Shown here: one piece after another, positions 1-6,541 of the stretch | Layout of the letters: each line of letters starts with the position of its first letter | How positions within the stretch are numbered: position 1 is the stretch's first letter | Assembly: GCA_946480555.1 (NCBI GenBank) | Contig: CAMLLE010000065.1 | Coordinates: forward strand, 1-10,135 | Source: an uncultured Verrucomicrobia subdivision 3 bacterium | Lineage (GTDB): Bacteria > Verrucomicrobiota > Verrucomicrobiae > Limisphaerales > CAMLLE01 | Length of the DNA stretch: 10,135 nucleotides | Direction of reading: 5' to 3' | Notes under the pieces: generated by a model | What the model saw: only the letters and a program-made list of their open reading frames with translations | Database searches by the model: none | Told to the model about the DNA's origin: nothing | Position numbers and translations under genes: made by a program

Positions 1-11
1 CCTGGGCATCC

Positions 12-28
12 GCGCCGCAGCGCGGCGC
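12..28. repeat. GC-rich hairpin near left edge
   Basis: GCGCCGC at 12-18 is perfectly complementary to GCGGCGC at 22-28, with a 3-base loop (AGC). No T-run follows, so it is not a canonical intrinsic terminator. It could lie in the end of an upstream gene: one frame reads WASAPQRGAEDVV and then stops at 42-44, but nothing in that short tail can be recognised. Confidence 0.4.
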
Positions 29-38
29 AGAGGACGTG

Positions 39-54
39 GTGTGAACAATCACAC
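39..54. repeat. Short palindrome, operator-like
   Basis: GTGTGA at 39-44 and TCACAC at 49-54 form a perfect 6-base inverted repeat around the 4-base centre ACAA. It resembles the half-sites of a CRP/FNR-family operator, but the spacing is two bases shorter than the usual TGTGA-N6-TCACA. It lies about 190 bases upstream of the start at 246, which is far for direct control of that gene. A regulatory role is only a possibility. Confidence 0.2.
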
Positions 55-94
55 ACAGAAGTTCCAGATCGCGCCTCTTCCCGCCTTTCAGCGC

Positions 95-119
95 GGGTTG
101 CCTGAGCCTCAGGCAACCC
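95..119. repeat. Perfect 12-base inverted repeat (hairpin)
   Basis: GGGTTGCCTGAG at 95-106 and CTCAGGCAACCC at 108-119 are exact reverse complements separated by one base, giving a stem of 10-11 pairs with a small loop. No U-tract follows (the next bases are TACCCTG). It could be a rho-independent-like terminator for an unseen upstream gene, or a dispersed REP-like intergenic element. A weaker stem, CCCGC 80-84 with GCGGG 93-97, shares bases 95-97 with it, so the two cannot form together. Confidence 0.55.
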
Positions 120-124
120 TACCC

Positions 125-145
125 TGAATGTTGAACGTTGAATGT
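125..145. repeat. Three-copy heptamer tandem repeat
   Basis: The units TGAATGT (125-131), TGAACGT (132-138) and TGAATGT (139-145) follow each other with no gap and differ at one base. The array begins 6 bases after the hairpin at 95-119. A seven-base period in non-coding DNA upstream of the dehydrogenase suggests a small slippage-type repeat. No function can be read from it. Confidence 0.6.
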
Positions 146-245
146 TCCCTCCGGGTTCACGGACCGAACGGCTGGCGACTCGCTGGCCTCATTGCGTTTG
201 TGCAGGATTGCTTTAGGCTCCGAAGCATTCACACGAGGAACGACT

Positions 246-1121
246 ATGAGAATTGGCTTTGCAGGCGTGGGCCGGATGGGCGCGAACATGGCTCGACGAT
301 TGAAGGATTGCGGGTTCGCGATCGCCGCAGTCTATGACGCGAATTCCGCGACAGCGCAATCCGTGGCTCAAGAACTGGGCGCCACGCCCGTTGAAAATCC
401 CGCGATGCTCACACGGTTATCCGATGTCGTGATCACGGTCGTCACTGACGACAAAGCGATGAAGCAGATTTTCACCGGCGGATTGCTGAAGCGCGCCAAA
501 GGGAAACTCTTCATCGACTGCGCCACCGTTTCGCCCGGCGTGCATGTGTGGGTCGAAACGAAGGCAGCCAAGGCGGGAGCGGCATCCTTGGAAGCATGCA
601 TGGCGTCGAGCATTCCGCAGGCGCGCGAAGGCACGCTGTATCTGATGTGCGCCGGGAAACCCGAAACCTTCGAACGGGCGAAACCCATTCTGGAAAAGCT
701 CGGCTCGAACGTCCGCTACATTGGCGGCAGCGGCAAGGCCGCACAGCTCAAGGCACTCGTGAACATGGTGATGAACATCAACACAGCTGGCCTGGCGGAA
801 GGATTGGGCCTGGCGGATGCGCTCGGGCTGGATCTCTCGCTGGTGCGCGAAGTGTTTTCGCAGACCGGCGCGAACTCACGCGTGCTCCAGACCGATGGCG
901 AAGACATGCAGAACCGGGAGCATTCCTGCTTTTTCTCCGCGGCACATGCGGCCAAGGATTCGGGCATTGCACTAAAGCTCGGCAAAGCTGAAGGACTGAA
1001 CCTTCCGCTCGCAGCCGCGACAAAGAAACAATTCGACCTGATGGTGGCGGAAGGGCTGGGGGAGCTGGACAAATCCGGCATTGCCGAGCTGACATTCAAA
1101 ACGCGCGGCAAAGGCAAGTAG
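246..1121 (+). CDS. NAD(P)-dependent beta-hydroxyacid dehydrogenase family protein (3-hydroxyisobutyrate dehydrogenase-like)
   Basis: The 291-residue protein has the fold and length of the 3-hydroxyisobutyrate/tartronate-semialdehyde/glyoxylate reductase family, cytoplasmic enzymes that oxidise or reduce short beta-hydroxy acids with NAD(P). The dinucleotide-binding motif G7-V-G-R-M-G12 is at the N terminus. FIDCATVSP (89-97) closes the Rossmann domain. K169 in QLKALVNM, four residues before N173, fits the catalytic lysine (K-x3-N), and the all-helical C-terminal domain follows. The usual substrate loop DAPVSGG is replaced by EACMASS (116-122), so the substrate is probably not 3-hydroxyisobutyrate. 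I chose ATG 246 because GAGGAA (235-240) sits 5 bases upstream and the protein then begins MRIGFAGVGRMG as the family does; an ATG at 138 in the same frame would add 36 residues with no family match. It is convergent with the next gene. Family call is sure; substrate unknown. Confidence 0.9.
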   Translation: MRIGFAGVGRMGANMARRLKDCGFAIAAVYDANSATAQSVAQELGATPVENPAMLTRLSDVVITVVTDDKAMKQIFTGGLLKRAKGKLFIDCATVSPGVHVWVETKAAKAGAASLEACMASSIPQAREGTLYLMCAGKPETFERAKPILEKLGSNVRYIGGSGKAAQLKALVNMVMNINTAGLAEGLGLADALGLDLSLVREVFSQTGANSRVLQTDGEDMQNREHSCFFSAAHAAKDSGIALKLGKAEGLNLPLAAATKKQFDLMVAEGLGELDKSGIAELTFKTRGKGK

Positions 1122-1217
1122 GGCCCTTCCGTGGAGCAGGTTCGCACAACGAAGGCCCCGAAGAGGGTCCTGCGCCGTTCCCGCTTGCTGGAATCCCGTC
1201 TGGCGACTGCCTGCAGC
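1122..1217. terminator. Convergent intergenic gap with imperfect hairpins
   Basis: These 96 bases separate two converging genes. GGCCCC (1154-1159) can pair with GGGTCC (1165-1170) around GAAGA with one mismatch. A longer imperfect pairing between about 1121-1132 and 1153-1163 is also possible. Neither is followed by a clear T-run on either strand. A bidirectional terminator is expected from the gene arrangement, but the sequence supports it only weakly. Confidence 0.25.
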
Positions 1218-1619
1218 TTACGCAGTGGGCGGAGTGTGTTTGACCAGCATGGGAATGCTGGTCCGCGTGGTTCCATCGAGGACAACATCCATCGAATACA
1301 ACCCGGGTTGTTCGAACTTCAGCTGCTGTATGTTCACAATGAAATTGCGCGTGGTGAAATGGGTGTCGCCCGGAAGATGAATCTGCAACGGGATGGGAAT
1401 CTGTGGCATGATCGCCCGCCCATCGGCATCCACGAAGTTCAGCCGGAGGTCGCGCGTGCCTTCGTCCTCATTGCCGAACGTGACGCGCAACGCCAGCGCG
1501 CATTGCGGATGCACGGCCGGAAGCTGCTGCGCGTAGATGGTGTCGAAGGCTCCCAGCAGGTTCAGCTTCCCGTTTTCCTCTGTGGCCGCATCACACAGAA
1601 CCGCAACCTGAATATTCAT
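1218..1619 (-). CDS. DUF6941-like conserved protein of unknown function
   Basis: The 133-residue protein begins MNIQVAVLCDAATEENGKL and has the conserved-looking stretches LLGAFDTIYA, FVDADGRAIMP and TRNFIVNIQQLKF, ending LVKHTPPTA. I recognise this as the small DUF6941 family, found widely as a stand-alone gene; no biochemical role is known to me. There is no signal peptide or membrane segment, so it is probably cytoplasmic. The pattern of short alternating hydrophobic stretches suggests a compact beta-sandwich (inference). I chose the start at 1619 because the family begins with this MNIQ-type sequence. The frame stays open upstream to 1796, but those 59 residues are basic and unlike any domain. 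There is no Shine-Dalgarno sequence; the bases before the ATG read CCTCCAGC on this strand. It is divergent from the peptidase gene across 180 bases and convergent with the dehydrogenase. Confidence 0.78.
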   Translation of the reverse strand: MNIQVAVLCDAATEENGKLNLLGAFDTIYAQQLPAVHPQCALALRVTFGNEDEGTRDLRLNFVDADGRAIMPQIPIPLQIHLPGDTHFTTRNFIVNIQQLKFEQPGLYSMDVVLDGTTRTSIPMLVKHTPPTA

Positions 1620-1799
1620 GCTGGAGGTAATAAGCCACGAAATCATCGGGCGCGCACGGATTTGTTTCGCAGGAATGCTCGCATTATGGGTCGCGCTTTG
1701 AAACCCGGCTGAAAAAGGAAAAGCCTCCCGCCCAACCGCTCTGCACCGGCTTTTTGCTTTCCGCATTCTGCGTTTGTGGACTAGCTTTCCGCACACCTT
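1620..1799. promoter_or_regulatory. Divergent intergenic region with a hairpin
   Basis: This 180-base gap must hold the promoters for the DUF6941-like gene (minus strand) and the peptidase gene (plus strand). I see no convincing -35/-10 pair. AAAAGCC (1719-1725) pairs with GGCTTTT (1748-1754) around a 22-base loop, and on the plus strand one more T follows. It looks somewhat like an intrinsic terminator, yet no plus-strand gene ends just before it, so it may be an accidental or leader structure. No Shine-Dalgarno sequence precedes the ATG at 1800. Confidence 0.3.
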
Positions 1800-3959
1800 A
1801 TGCGCTGGAATTTTTTAACCATGCTCGCCGTGTCCGCCTCCCTCACCGCCTGTTCCACCACTCCCGATTCGCCCGAAAAAACCGTGCATGATTCATCCGC
1901 CCCGGCTCCGAGTTTTCAAGCCCACGCAATGCCGGCGAACTTTGAAGCCATTCAACAGCTCGCCGCGAAGTTCAATTCCCGGATTGCCCTGCCTCAGTTC
2001 GAAACCACGCCGGAACAAATCAAGGCAACCGTCACGAATGCCATCTCCGCCGGCAACGCCACGCTGGATCGCATCGGCAAGACCGATCTCGCACAGGTCT
2101 CGTTCGACAACACGGTGCGTGCGCTCGACGACCTGGCCTTCGAATTGATGTCGGTGGCAAACCGGCTGTCCGTCATCGAGCAGACCAGCACCGATGCGGC
2201 ATTGCGTGACGCGGCCACGGCGGCGATCAAGGAATACGAAGCGTGGCTCGTCGGGCTGGATTATCGCGAGGACGTTTACCGCGTCGTGAAAGCTTACGCC
2301 GACACGAATCCGAACCTGGATGGAGAGGACGCGAAGCTGCTGAAGGAAACGATGCGTGATTACCGCCGCGCGGGATTGCATCTGCCGAAAGTCGAGCGCG
2401 ACGAAGTGGAACGTTTGCGCAAGCAGCTCACCGCCCTTTCTACGGATTTCCAAAACAACATCACCAAAGCGAAGCAGCCGCTGAAGTTCACCCGGGCCGA
2501 GCTGGCGGGCGTGCCGGACGATTTCCTGGAGCAGATCAAGAGCGGCGACGACGAATACACCGCGCTGGCCAACGTGACGTGGCATTACATCACCGTGATG
2601 GACAACGCCAAAGTGGAGGCCACGCGCAAGCGGATGCTCGTGGAGCACGACAATCTCGCACGCGAGGAGAACATTCCCCTGCTCGAGAAAATCCTGCCCT
2701 TGCGCAATGACATCGCACGCCGGCTCGGCTACGCGAATTGGGCAGATTACGGCACGGAAGTAAAGATGGTGAAGAACGCTGCCACGGCAATGGCGTTTGA
2801 GGAACAGCTCACGGCCGGGCTTCAGCCAAAGTTTAACGCGGAGCTGGAGGAGTTCCGAAAAATGAAAGTGGCGGAAACCGGCGATGCGAATGCGCGGATC
2901 GAGATTTGGGACTGGCGTTATTTCAGCAACCAGCTGAAGAAGGAGCGCTACAACGTCGATGCCGAACGATTGCGCGTCTATTTCCCCTACCAACGGGTGC
3001 TCGACGGCATGTTCGCGATTTACCAGCGCATCTTTGGATTGAAATTCCAGGCGGTGGAAGCGCCGTACAAGTGGATCGAAGACCTGCAGCTGTACGCGGT
3101 CTTCGACGACAAGTCCGGCGAGCCAATGGGCATGTTCTATCTCGACATGTTCCCGCGCGAAGGAAAATACAATCACTTCGCCCAGTTCGGAATCATCGAC
3201 GGCAAACTGAAACGCGATGGCAGGTATCAGCGGCCGACCGTGGCCCTCGTTTGCAACTTTCCCGCGCCAACGACCAACCGCCCCTCCCTGCTTTCGCACA
3301 GCGACGTGGAAACCCTGTTTCACGAGTTCGGCCACGCGATGCATTCCATCCTGACCCGCGCCAGATACACCCGTTTCTCGGGGACCAGCGTGCCGCGGGA
3401 TTTCGTGGAAGCACCTTCCCAGATGCTGGAACATTGGGTGTGGGACAAAAAAGTCCTCGATAGTTTCGCTGCGGACTATCGCGATCCATCGCAGAAGATT
3501 CCGGTGGAAATCCTCGAGAAACTCAAGGAAGCGCGTCTGGCGACGGAAGCAACACGTTATCGCCGCCAGCTTGCGTTTGGCATCATGGATCTGACGCTGC
3601 ATTCACAGGTCAACGCCTCCAATGCGAGTGAGGCATTGGCGCTTTCGAACAAGAAGCTGAGCGAAATCTTTCTGCCCATGGTGCCGGACACGGCGTTCGT
3701 CGCTTACTTCGGCCACATCATTGGCTACTCGGCGGGTTACTACGGCTACGCATGGGCGGATGCGATCTCGGCCGACATGGCGACCGTCTTCGAAAAAGCG
3801 GCGGACGGCTACTTAGACCGGGATGCCGGCATGCGGTTGCGCCGTGAAATCTATGAACCGGGCGATTCACGCGACGTGAATGTCTCGATCGAGAAGTTCC
3901 TGGGCCGCCCGCGGTCGCTGCAACCGTTCTTCAAACAGATTGGAATGCAGGCGGACTAG
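1800..3959 (+). CDS. M3-family zinc oligopeptidase, predicted lipoprotein
   Basis: The 719-residue metallopeptidase belongs to the M3 family (thimet oligopeptidase, oligopeptidase A, Dcp), which cleaves short peptides inside a deep channel. The zinc site is complete: H508-E-F-G-H512 with the third ligand E537 in DFVEAPSQ, 25 residues after H512 as in thimet oligopeptidase. The helical N-terminal region has the family-type stretch around 188-221 (YRRAGLHLPK through TDFQNNI). The substrate-binding region near the C terminus is H639-IIG-Y643-SAG-Y647-YG-Y650. The N terminus MRWNFLTMLAVSASLTAC is a short lipoprotein signal with lipobox LTAC and C18 as the lipidated residue, followed by a Ser/Thr/Pro-rich linker. 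The enzyme should therefore sit in the periplasm, tethered to a membrane, whereas classical bacterial M3 enzymes are cytoplasmic. Without the signal its size matches the family's ~680 residues. No Shine-Dalgarno sequence is visible; a start at M8 (1821) would shorten the signal too much. Exact peptide specificity cannot be told. Confidence 0.93.
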   Translation: MRWNFLTMLAVSASLTACSTTPDSPEKTVHDSSAPAPSFQAHAMPANFEAIQQLAAKFNSRIALPQFETTPEQIKATVTNAISAGNATLDRIGKTDLAQVSFDNTVRALDDLAFELMSVANRLSVIEQTSTDAALRDAATAAIKEYEAWLVGLDYREDVYRVVKAYADTNPNLDGEDAKLLKETMRDYRRAGLHLPKVERDEVERLRKQLTALSTDFQNNITKAKQPLKFTRAELAGVPDDFLEQIKSGDDEYTALANVTWHYITVMDNAKVEATRKRMLVEHDNLAREENIPLLEKILPLRNDIARRLGYANWADYGTEVKMVKNAATAMAFEEQLTAGLQPKFNAELEEFRKMKVAETGDANARIEIWDWRYFSNQLKKERYNVDAERLRVYFPYQRVLDGMFAIYQRIFGLKFQAVEAPYKWIEDLQLYAVFDDKSGEPMGMFYLDMFPREGKYNHFAQFGIIDGKLKRDGRYQRPTVALVCNFPAPTTNRPSLLSHSDVETLFHEFGHAMHSILTRARYTRFSGTSVPRDFVEAPSQMLEHWVWDKKVLDSFAADYRDPSQKIPVEILEKLKEARLATEATRYRRQLAFGIMDLTLHSQVNASNASEALALSNKKLSEIFLPMVPDTAFVAYFGHIIGYSAGYYGYAWADAISADMATVFEKAADGYLDRDAGMRLRREIYEPGDSRDVNVSIEKFLGRPRSLQPFFKQIGMQAD

Positions 3960-4108
3960 CGCCGGCATTGGGTCCTCCGCCAGACGGAAGTGCGAAGGGA
4001 CTGCGTCTTCAGGGCGCGCGCTCTGTTGGCAGCGATTCCTCCGCTGGCTTCAGAAACGACAACGCAGCCCGAGGTTTGCGCCGGGTCAATTACTGGTTGT
4101 TCGTTTTC

Positions 4109-4135
4109 GGCCGATGTGGAATTCTTCAGTCGGCC
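4109..4135 (+). promoter_or_regulatory. Inverted repeat abutting the start codon
   Basis: GGCCGA (4109-4114) and TCGGCC (4130-4135) are exact reverse complements with a 15-base loop, and the right arm ends on the base before the ATG at 4136. In the mRNA the stem would occupy the place of a Shine-Dalgarno sequence, which is missing. It could lower or gate translation of the zinc-ribbon gene, or be an operator. The pairing is seen; the role is inference. The rest of the 3960-4135 gap shows nothing I can identify. Confidence 0.3.
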
Positions 4136-4969
4136 ATGAGCGAGTTCAAGTTTGCCTGTCCGGTGTGCGGCCAGCACATCACAGCGGATTCCAGCGCTTC
4201 CGGCTCACAACTGGATTGTCCCACCTGCTTTCGTCAGATCGTCGTTCCGCGCCCGCCCGCCTCGCCGGATTCCAAGTTTGTTCTCACCGCCTCCGAGGCG
4301 GGCAAACGGCGTCCAGTTCAAACCACGGCGGCACCCGCCAGCCCGCTGCCAGGAAAACCAGCTTTCGGACTCGCTCCAATGGTTGCCGCAGGAACGGTCG
4401 CACTCGCCTTGCTGGCCACCGGTTCAATCCTCTGGTTCCGTTCGCACCGGAATGCGCCGAAAGCCTCAAGCGGACCTTCAGAGCCGGCGGCGGAAAAACG
4501 CGATTTGCCCGCAGGAACGGTCGTCTGGAAACTGGATCTCTCCGGCGAAACAATCCCGGCGGAAACCGCTTTCGGAAAAATCCGTGGCGCCGATTTCGTC
4601 TGCGATCGCGCCGTGCTGCTGGGAAACACGTTGAACCTGCGGATGGGCCACGACCGACCGCCCAAGCTGGAGCTTTCGATCCAGCTTTATGCGCGTTCAC
4701 CGGAAGAACTCAGCGAACGTTCCGCGTTGATTACTTCGAACAACATTCGTTCTCCCCGCGTGGTGCTGCGCTGGCGTGAGGGAGAAACGAATCGGATGGA
4801 GACATTCACCAACGGTTACGCATTGAAATTGGAATTTGGCGCCCTCAAGGGAACGCGGCTGCCGGGAAAAATCTACCTGTGCGTGCCGGACGACAACCAA
4901 AGCTGCATTGCCGGTGTGTTCAATGCGGAGATCCGTCGCTCTTCTTCATCGAGGCCGGACGGAAAATAG
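4136..4969 (+). CDS. Zinc-ribbon protein with one membrane helix, unknown function
   Basis: I do not recognise a named family for this 277-residue protein. Its N terminus holds a zinc ribbon with two pairs of cysteines, C8-P-V-C11 and C28-P-T-C31, 16 residues apart, as in the small ribbon heads of many Verrucomicrobia/Planctomycetes membrane proteins. A Pro/Ala/Ser-rich linker (38-76) leads to one hydrophobic helix (about 79-101) followed by R102. The ribbon is therefore probably cytoplasmic and residues 102-277 outside the inner membrane. The outer part is rich in predicted beta strands (for example VVWKLDLSGETIP and GKIYLCVPDD) and may be a beta-sandwich; no catalytic motif is seen. I chose ATG 4136 because it places the ribbon at the N terminus. 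The frame is open back to 3968, but the extra 56 residues look non-coding. cinA starts 36 bases after its stop, so the two are probably one transcript. Confidence 0.75.
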   Translation: MSEFKFACPVCGQHITADSSASGSQLDCPTCFRQIVVPRPPASPDSKFVLTASEAGKRRPVQTTAAPASPLPGKPAFGLAPMVAAGTVALALLATGSILWFRSHRNAPKASSGPSEPAAEKRDLPAGTVVWKLDLSGETIPAETAFGKIRGADFVCDRAVLLGNTLNLRMGHDRPPKLELSIQLYARSPEELSERSALITSNNIRSPRVVLRWREGETNRMETFTNGYALKLEFGALKGTRLPGKIYLCVPDDNQSCIAGVFNAEIRRSSSSRPDGK

Positions 4970-5005
4970 CTTTCCTGACGCGGCCCGCGCGGTTCTTCTG
5001 TTTCC

Positions 5006-6247
5006 ATGATTGTTGAGATCATCAACACCGGCAGCGAACTCCTGCTCGGCCGCGTGCTGAACACCCACCAGCAATGGCTCTGCCGCCAGCTGGCGGATGC
5101 CGGCTATGTTGTCAGCCGGCAGATCGCGGTGGCAGATACCGCGGACGAAATCGCTACGGCTGTGCGCGAATCCTTGTCGCGCGCCGATGTCGTCATCACA
5201 ACCGGCGGCCTCGGGCCCACCTCAGACGATCTCACCCGCGAGACGATCGCCAGCCTGCTGGGGCGGACGCTGGTGGAAGACCCGGTGGTGTGGCAGCAGA
5301 TTCAATCTCGTTTCACGCGGCGGAATCGTCCGGTGCCCGCGCGCACGCGGGCGGAAGCGCAGGTGCCGGCGGGGGCCACGGTATTGCCAAATCATTTCGG
5401 AACCGCGCCGGGTCTGGCGATGGAAACCGGCTCCGCCACCAGGCCGCAATGGTTGATGATGCTCCCCGGCCCGCCGCGCGAACTGCACCCGATGTTCACC
5501 AACTTTGGCCTGCCATTGATCCGCCACGTGCTTCCCAGCTCCTCCGCCTTCGTCTGCCGCACTTTTCGCACGAACGGCATCGGCGAATCGCAGGTGCAGG
5601 AACGAATCGAACTTCCGCTCGGCGAACTCGTCGCCAGCGGACTGGAGATCGGCTATTGCGCACGGCCGGGCCAGGTGGATGTGCGTTTCGTGGCGCGCGG
5701 GAGCGAAGCCCAGGCGCTGGTTTCCCGCGCCGAGGCAATCTTGCGCGCTGAACTTGGTGCCTGCCTTTATGCCGACGGCGATTGCGCGATGGAAGACGTG
5801 ATCATCGCGCGCCTGACGGAACGCGGGCAAACCGTGTGCGTGGCGGAGTCATGCACCGGAGGCTTGATCGCTGACCGATTGACCAATGTTCCCGGCGCAT
5901 CGGCCGTCTTTGCGGGCGGATTCATTGTTTACAGCAACGATTTGAAGCAGCGGCTGCTGGGGGTCGCCGAATCCAGTCTGGTCGAGCACGGTGCGGTGAG
6001 TGAACCGGTGGCGCGGCAGATGGCGGAGGGTGCCCGGCGCAGCGCGCGAACGGACTTCGCCATTGCTGTAACGGGCATAGCCGGGCCGGGCGGCGGCACG
6101 GTGGACAAACCGGTAGGGACGGTTTTCATCGCCGTCGCGCGCGCGGATGGCACCACCGTTCGGCAGTTCCTCAATGCGTGGGACCGGCGCACGTTCAAGG
6201 AAGTGACTTCGCAACAGGCCCTTGATCTTCTGCGATCGGTTCTCTGA
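5006..6247 (+). CDS. cinA: CinA-like protein: MoCF-type N-terminal domain plus nicotinamide-nucleotide amidase
   Basis: The 413-residue protein is a full-length two-domain CinA. Residues 1 to about 170 form the molybdopterin-binding-like (COG1058) domain, with INTGSELLLGR at 6-16, G67-G-L-G-P-T-S-D-D75 and the loop P154-G-P-P-R-E159. In some CinA proteins this domain acts as an ADP-ribose pyrophosphatase. The C-terminal domain, from about 260, is the PncC-type amidase that converts nicotinamide mononucleotide to nicotinate mononucleotide and ammonia in the pyridine nucleotide cycle. It has E281-S-C-T-G-G286, the family-like GGFIVYSNDLKQRLLGV, and T356-G-I-A-G-P-G-G-G364. Both halves look intact, so both activities are plausible. 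The protein should be cytoplasmic. The start is set by the typical opening MIVEIINTGSELLLG; there is no clear Shine-Dalgarno sequence, as expected if it is translated as the second gene of an operon. The old link of cinA to competence cannot be judged here, since no recA or competence gene is adjacent. Confidence 0.95.
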   Translation: MIVEIINTGSELLLGRVLNTHQQWLCRQLADAGYVVSRQIAVADTADEIATAVRESLSRADVVITTGGLGPTSDDLTRETIASLLGRTLVEDPVVWQQIQSRFTRRNRPVPARTRAEAQVPAGATVLPNHFGTAPGLAMETGSATRPQWLMMLPGPPRELHPMFTNFGLPLIRHVLPSSSAFVCRTFRTNGIGESQVQERIELPLGELVASGLEIGYCARPGQVDVRFVARGSEAQALVSRAEAILRAELGACLYADGDCAMEDVIIARLTERGQTVCVAESCTGGLIADRLTNVPGASAVFAGGFIVYSNDLKQRLLGVAESSLVEHGAVSEPVARQMAEGARRSARTDFAIAVTGIAGPGGGTVDKPVGTVFIAVARADGTTVRQFLNAWDRRTFKEVTSQQALDLLRSVL

Positions 6248-6353
6248 TGCGCAGTGCGGCGTGAGTACCGGTTGAAGGAAACTCCGACCGCTCGCGAAAA
6301 TTTTCCCTTTGCTCACAGCCGATCCCCCGGCGTGCAACAGCGTGCCAGCGGCC

Positions 6354-6367
6354 GAAACGATTGTTTC
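6354..6367. promoter_or_regulatory. Near-perfect 14-base palindrome, possible operator
   Basis: GAAAC (6354-6358) and GTTTC (6363-6367) are exact reverse complements flanking GATT, in which the inner A-T also matches, so only one symmetric pair of the 14 bases is broken. The size suits a dimeric regulator. It lies about 77 bases upstream of the sigma-54-like element. I know no regulator for this sequence. Confidence 0.25.
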
Positions 6368-6443
6368 AACTCACGCATCGTCAAAGATTTTACTCAACTT
6401 CCGGCGGTTTCTGACGATTTCCCCTCAGCAGTTGACGCCCTTG

Positions 6444-6459
6444 GGGCACATTCCGTGCT
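6444..6459 (+). promoter_or_regulatory. Candidate sigma-54 (-24/-12) promoter
   Basis: GGGCACATTCCGTGCT keeps the invariant GG (6445-6446) and GC (6457-6458) with the required 12-base offset. It matches the consensus TGGCACG-N4-TTGCW at GGCAC and TGCT, with mismatches at the leading T, the G after CAC, and one T. Transcription would start near 6470, leaving a leader of about 70 bases before the sensor ATG. The GCAC/GTGC within it also forms a small palindrome, so the match could be accidental. No activator gene is seen in the window. Confidence 0.3.
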
Positions 6460-6541
6460 TGGTTAAGCCTGGGCGGCCAGACTGTCTCGACGGTGGAGAT
6501 CAGGGTCCGAGGCGTTGGTGCAATGAACAAAGGCCCATTTT

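Larger units (their letters stand above)
6248..6541. other. Intergenic leader before the sensor gene
   Basis: No gene is supported in these 294 bases; short open frames here have no recognisable product and weak starts. The region holds a near-perfect palindrome at 6354-6367 and a sigma-54-like element at 6444-6459. No known riboswitch or tRNA-like fold was recognised. Just before the sensor start, AAAGG (6529-6533) lies 8 bases from the ATG and could be a weak ribosome binding site. Confidence 0.6.

Noticed and set aside
40..53. CRP-type operator TGTGA....TCACA
   Set aside because: The half-sites match but the gap is 4 bases instead of 6, and it lies about 190 bases from the nearest start. 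It is kept only as a palindrome.
1719..1754. Intrinsic terminator AAAAGCC...GGCTTTT
   Set aside because: The stem is only 7 pairs, partly A-T, with a 22-base loop, and no gene on either strand ends just before it.
1893..3602. 569-codon open frame on the minus strand opposite the M3 peptidase
   Set aside because: Its codons line up exactly with those of the sense gene, so stops would need TTA, CTA or TCA in the sense strand, which are rare at this GC content. The sense protein has an intact zinc motif and family-wide similarity; the antisense translation has no recognisable domain.
3880..4779. 299-codon plus-strand frame overlapping the end of the peptidase and most of the zinc-ribbon gene
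   Set aside because: The translation is very rich in Arg, Ser and Gly with no domain, and it overlaps two better-supported genes. The competing frame gives two CxxC pairs and a clear membrane helix.
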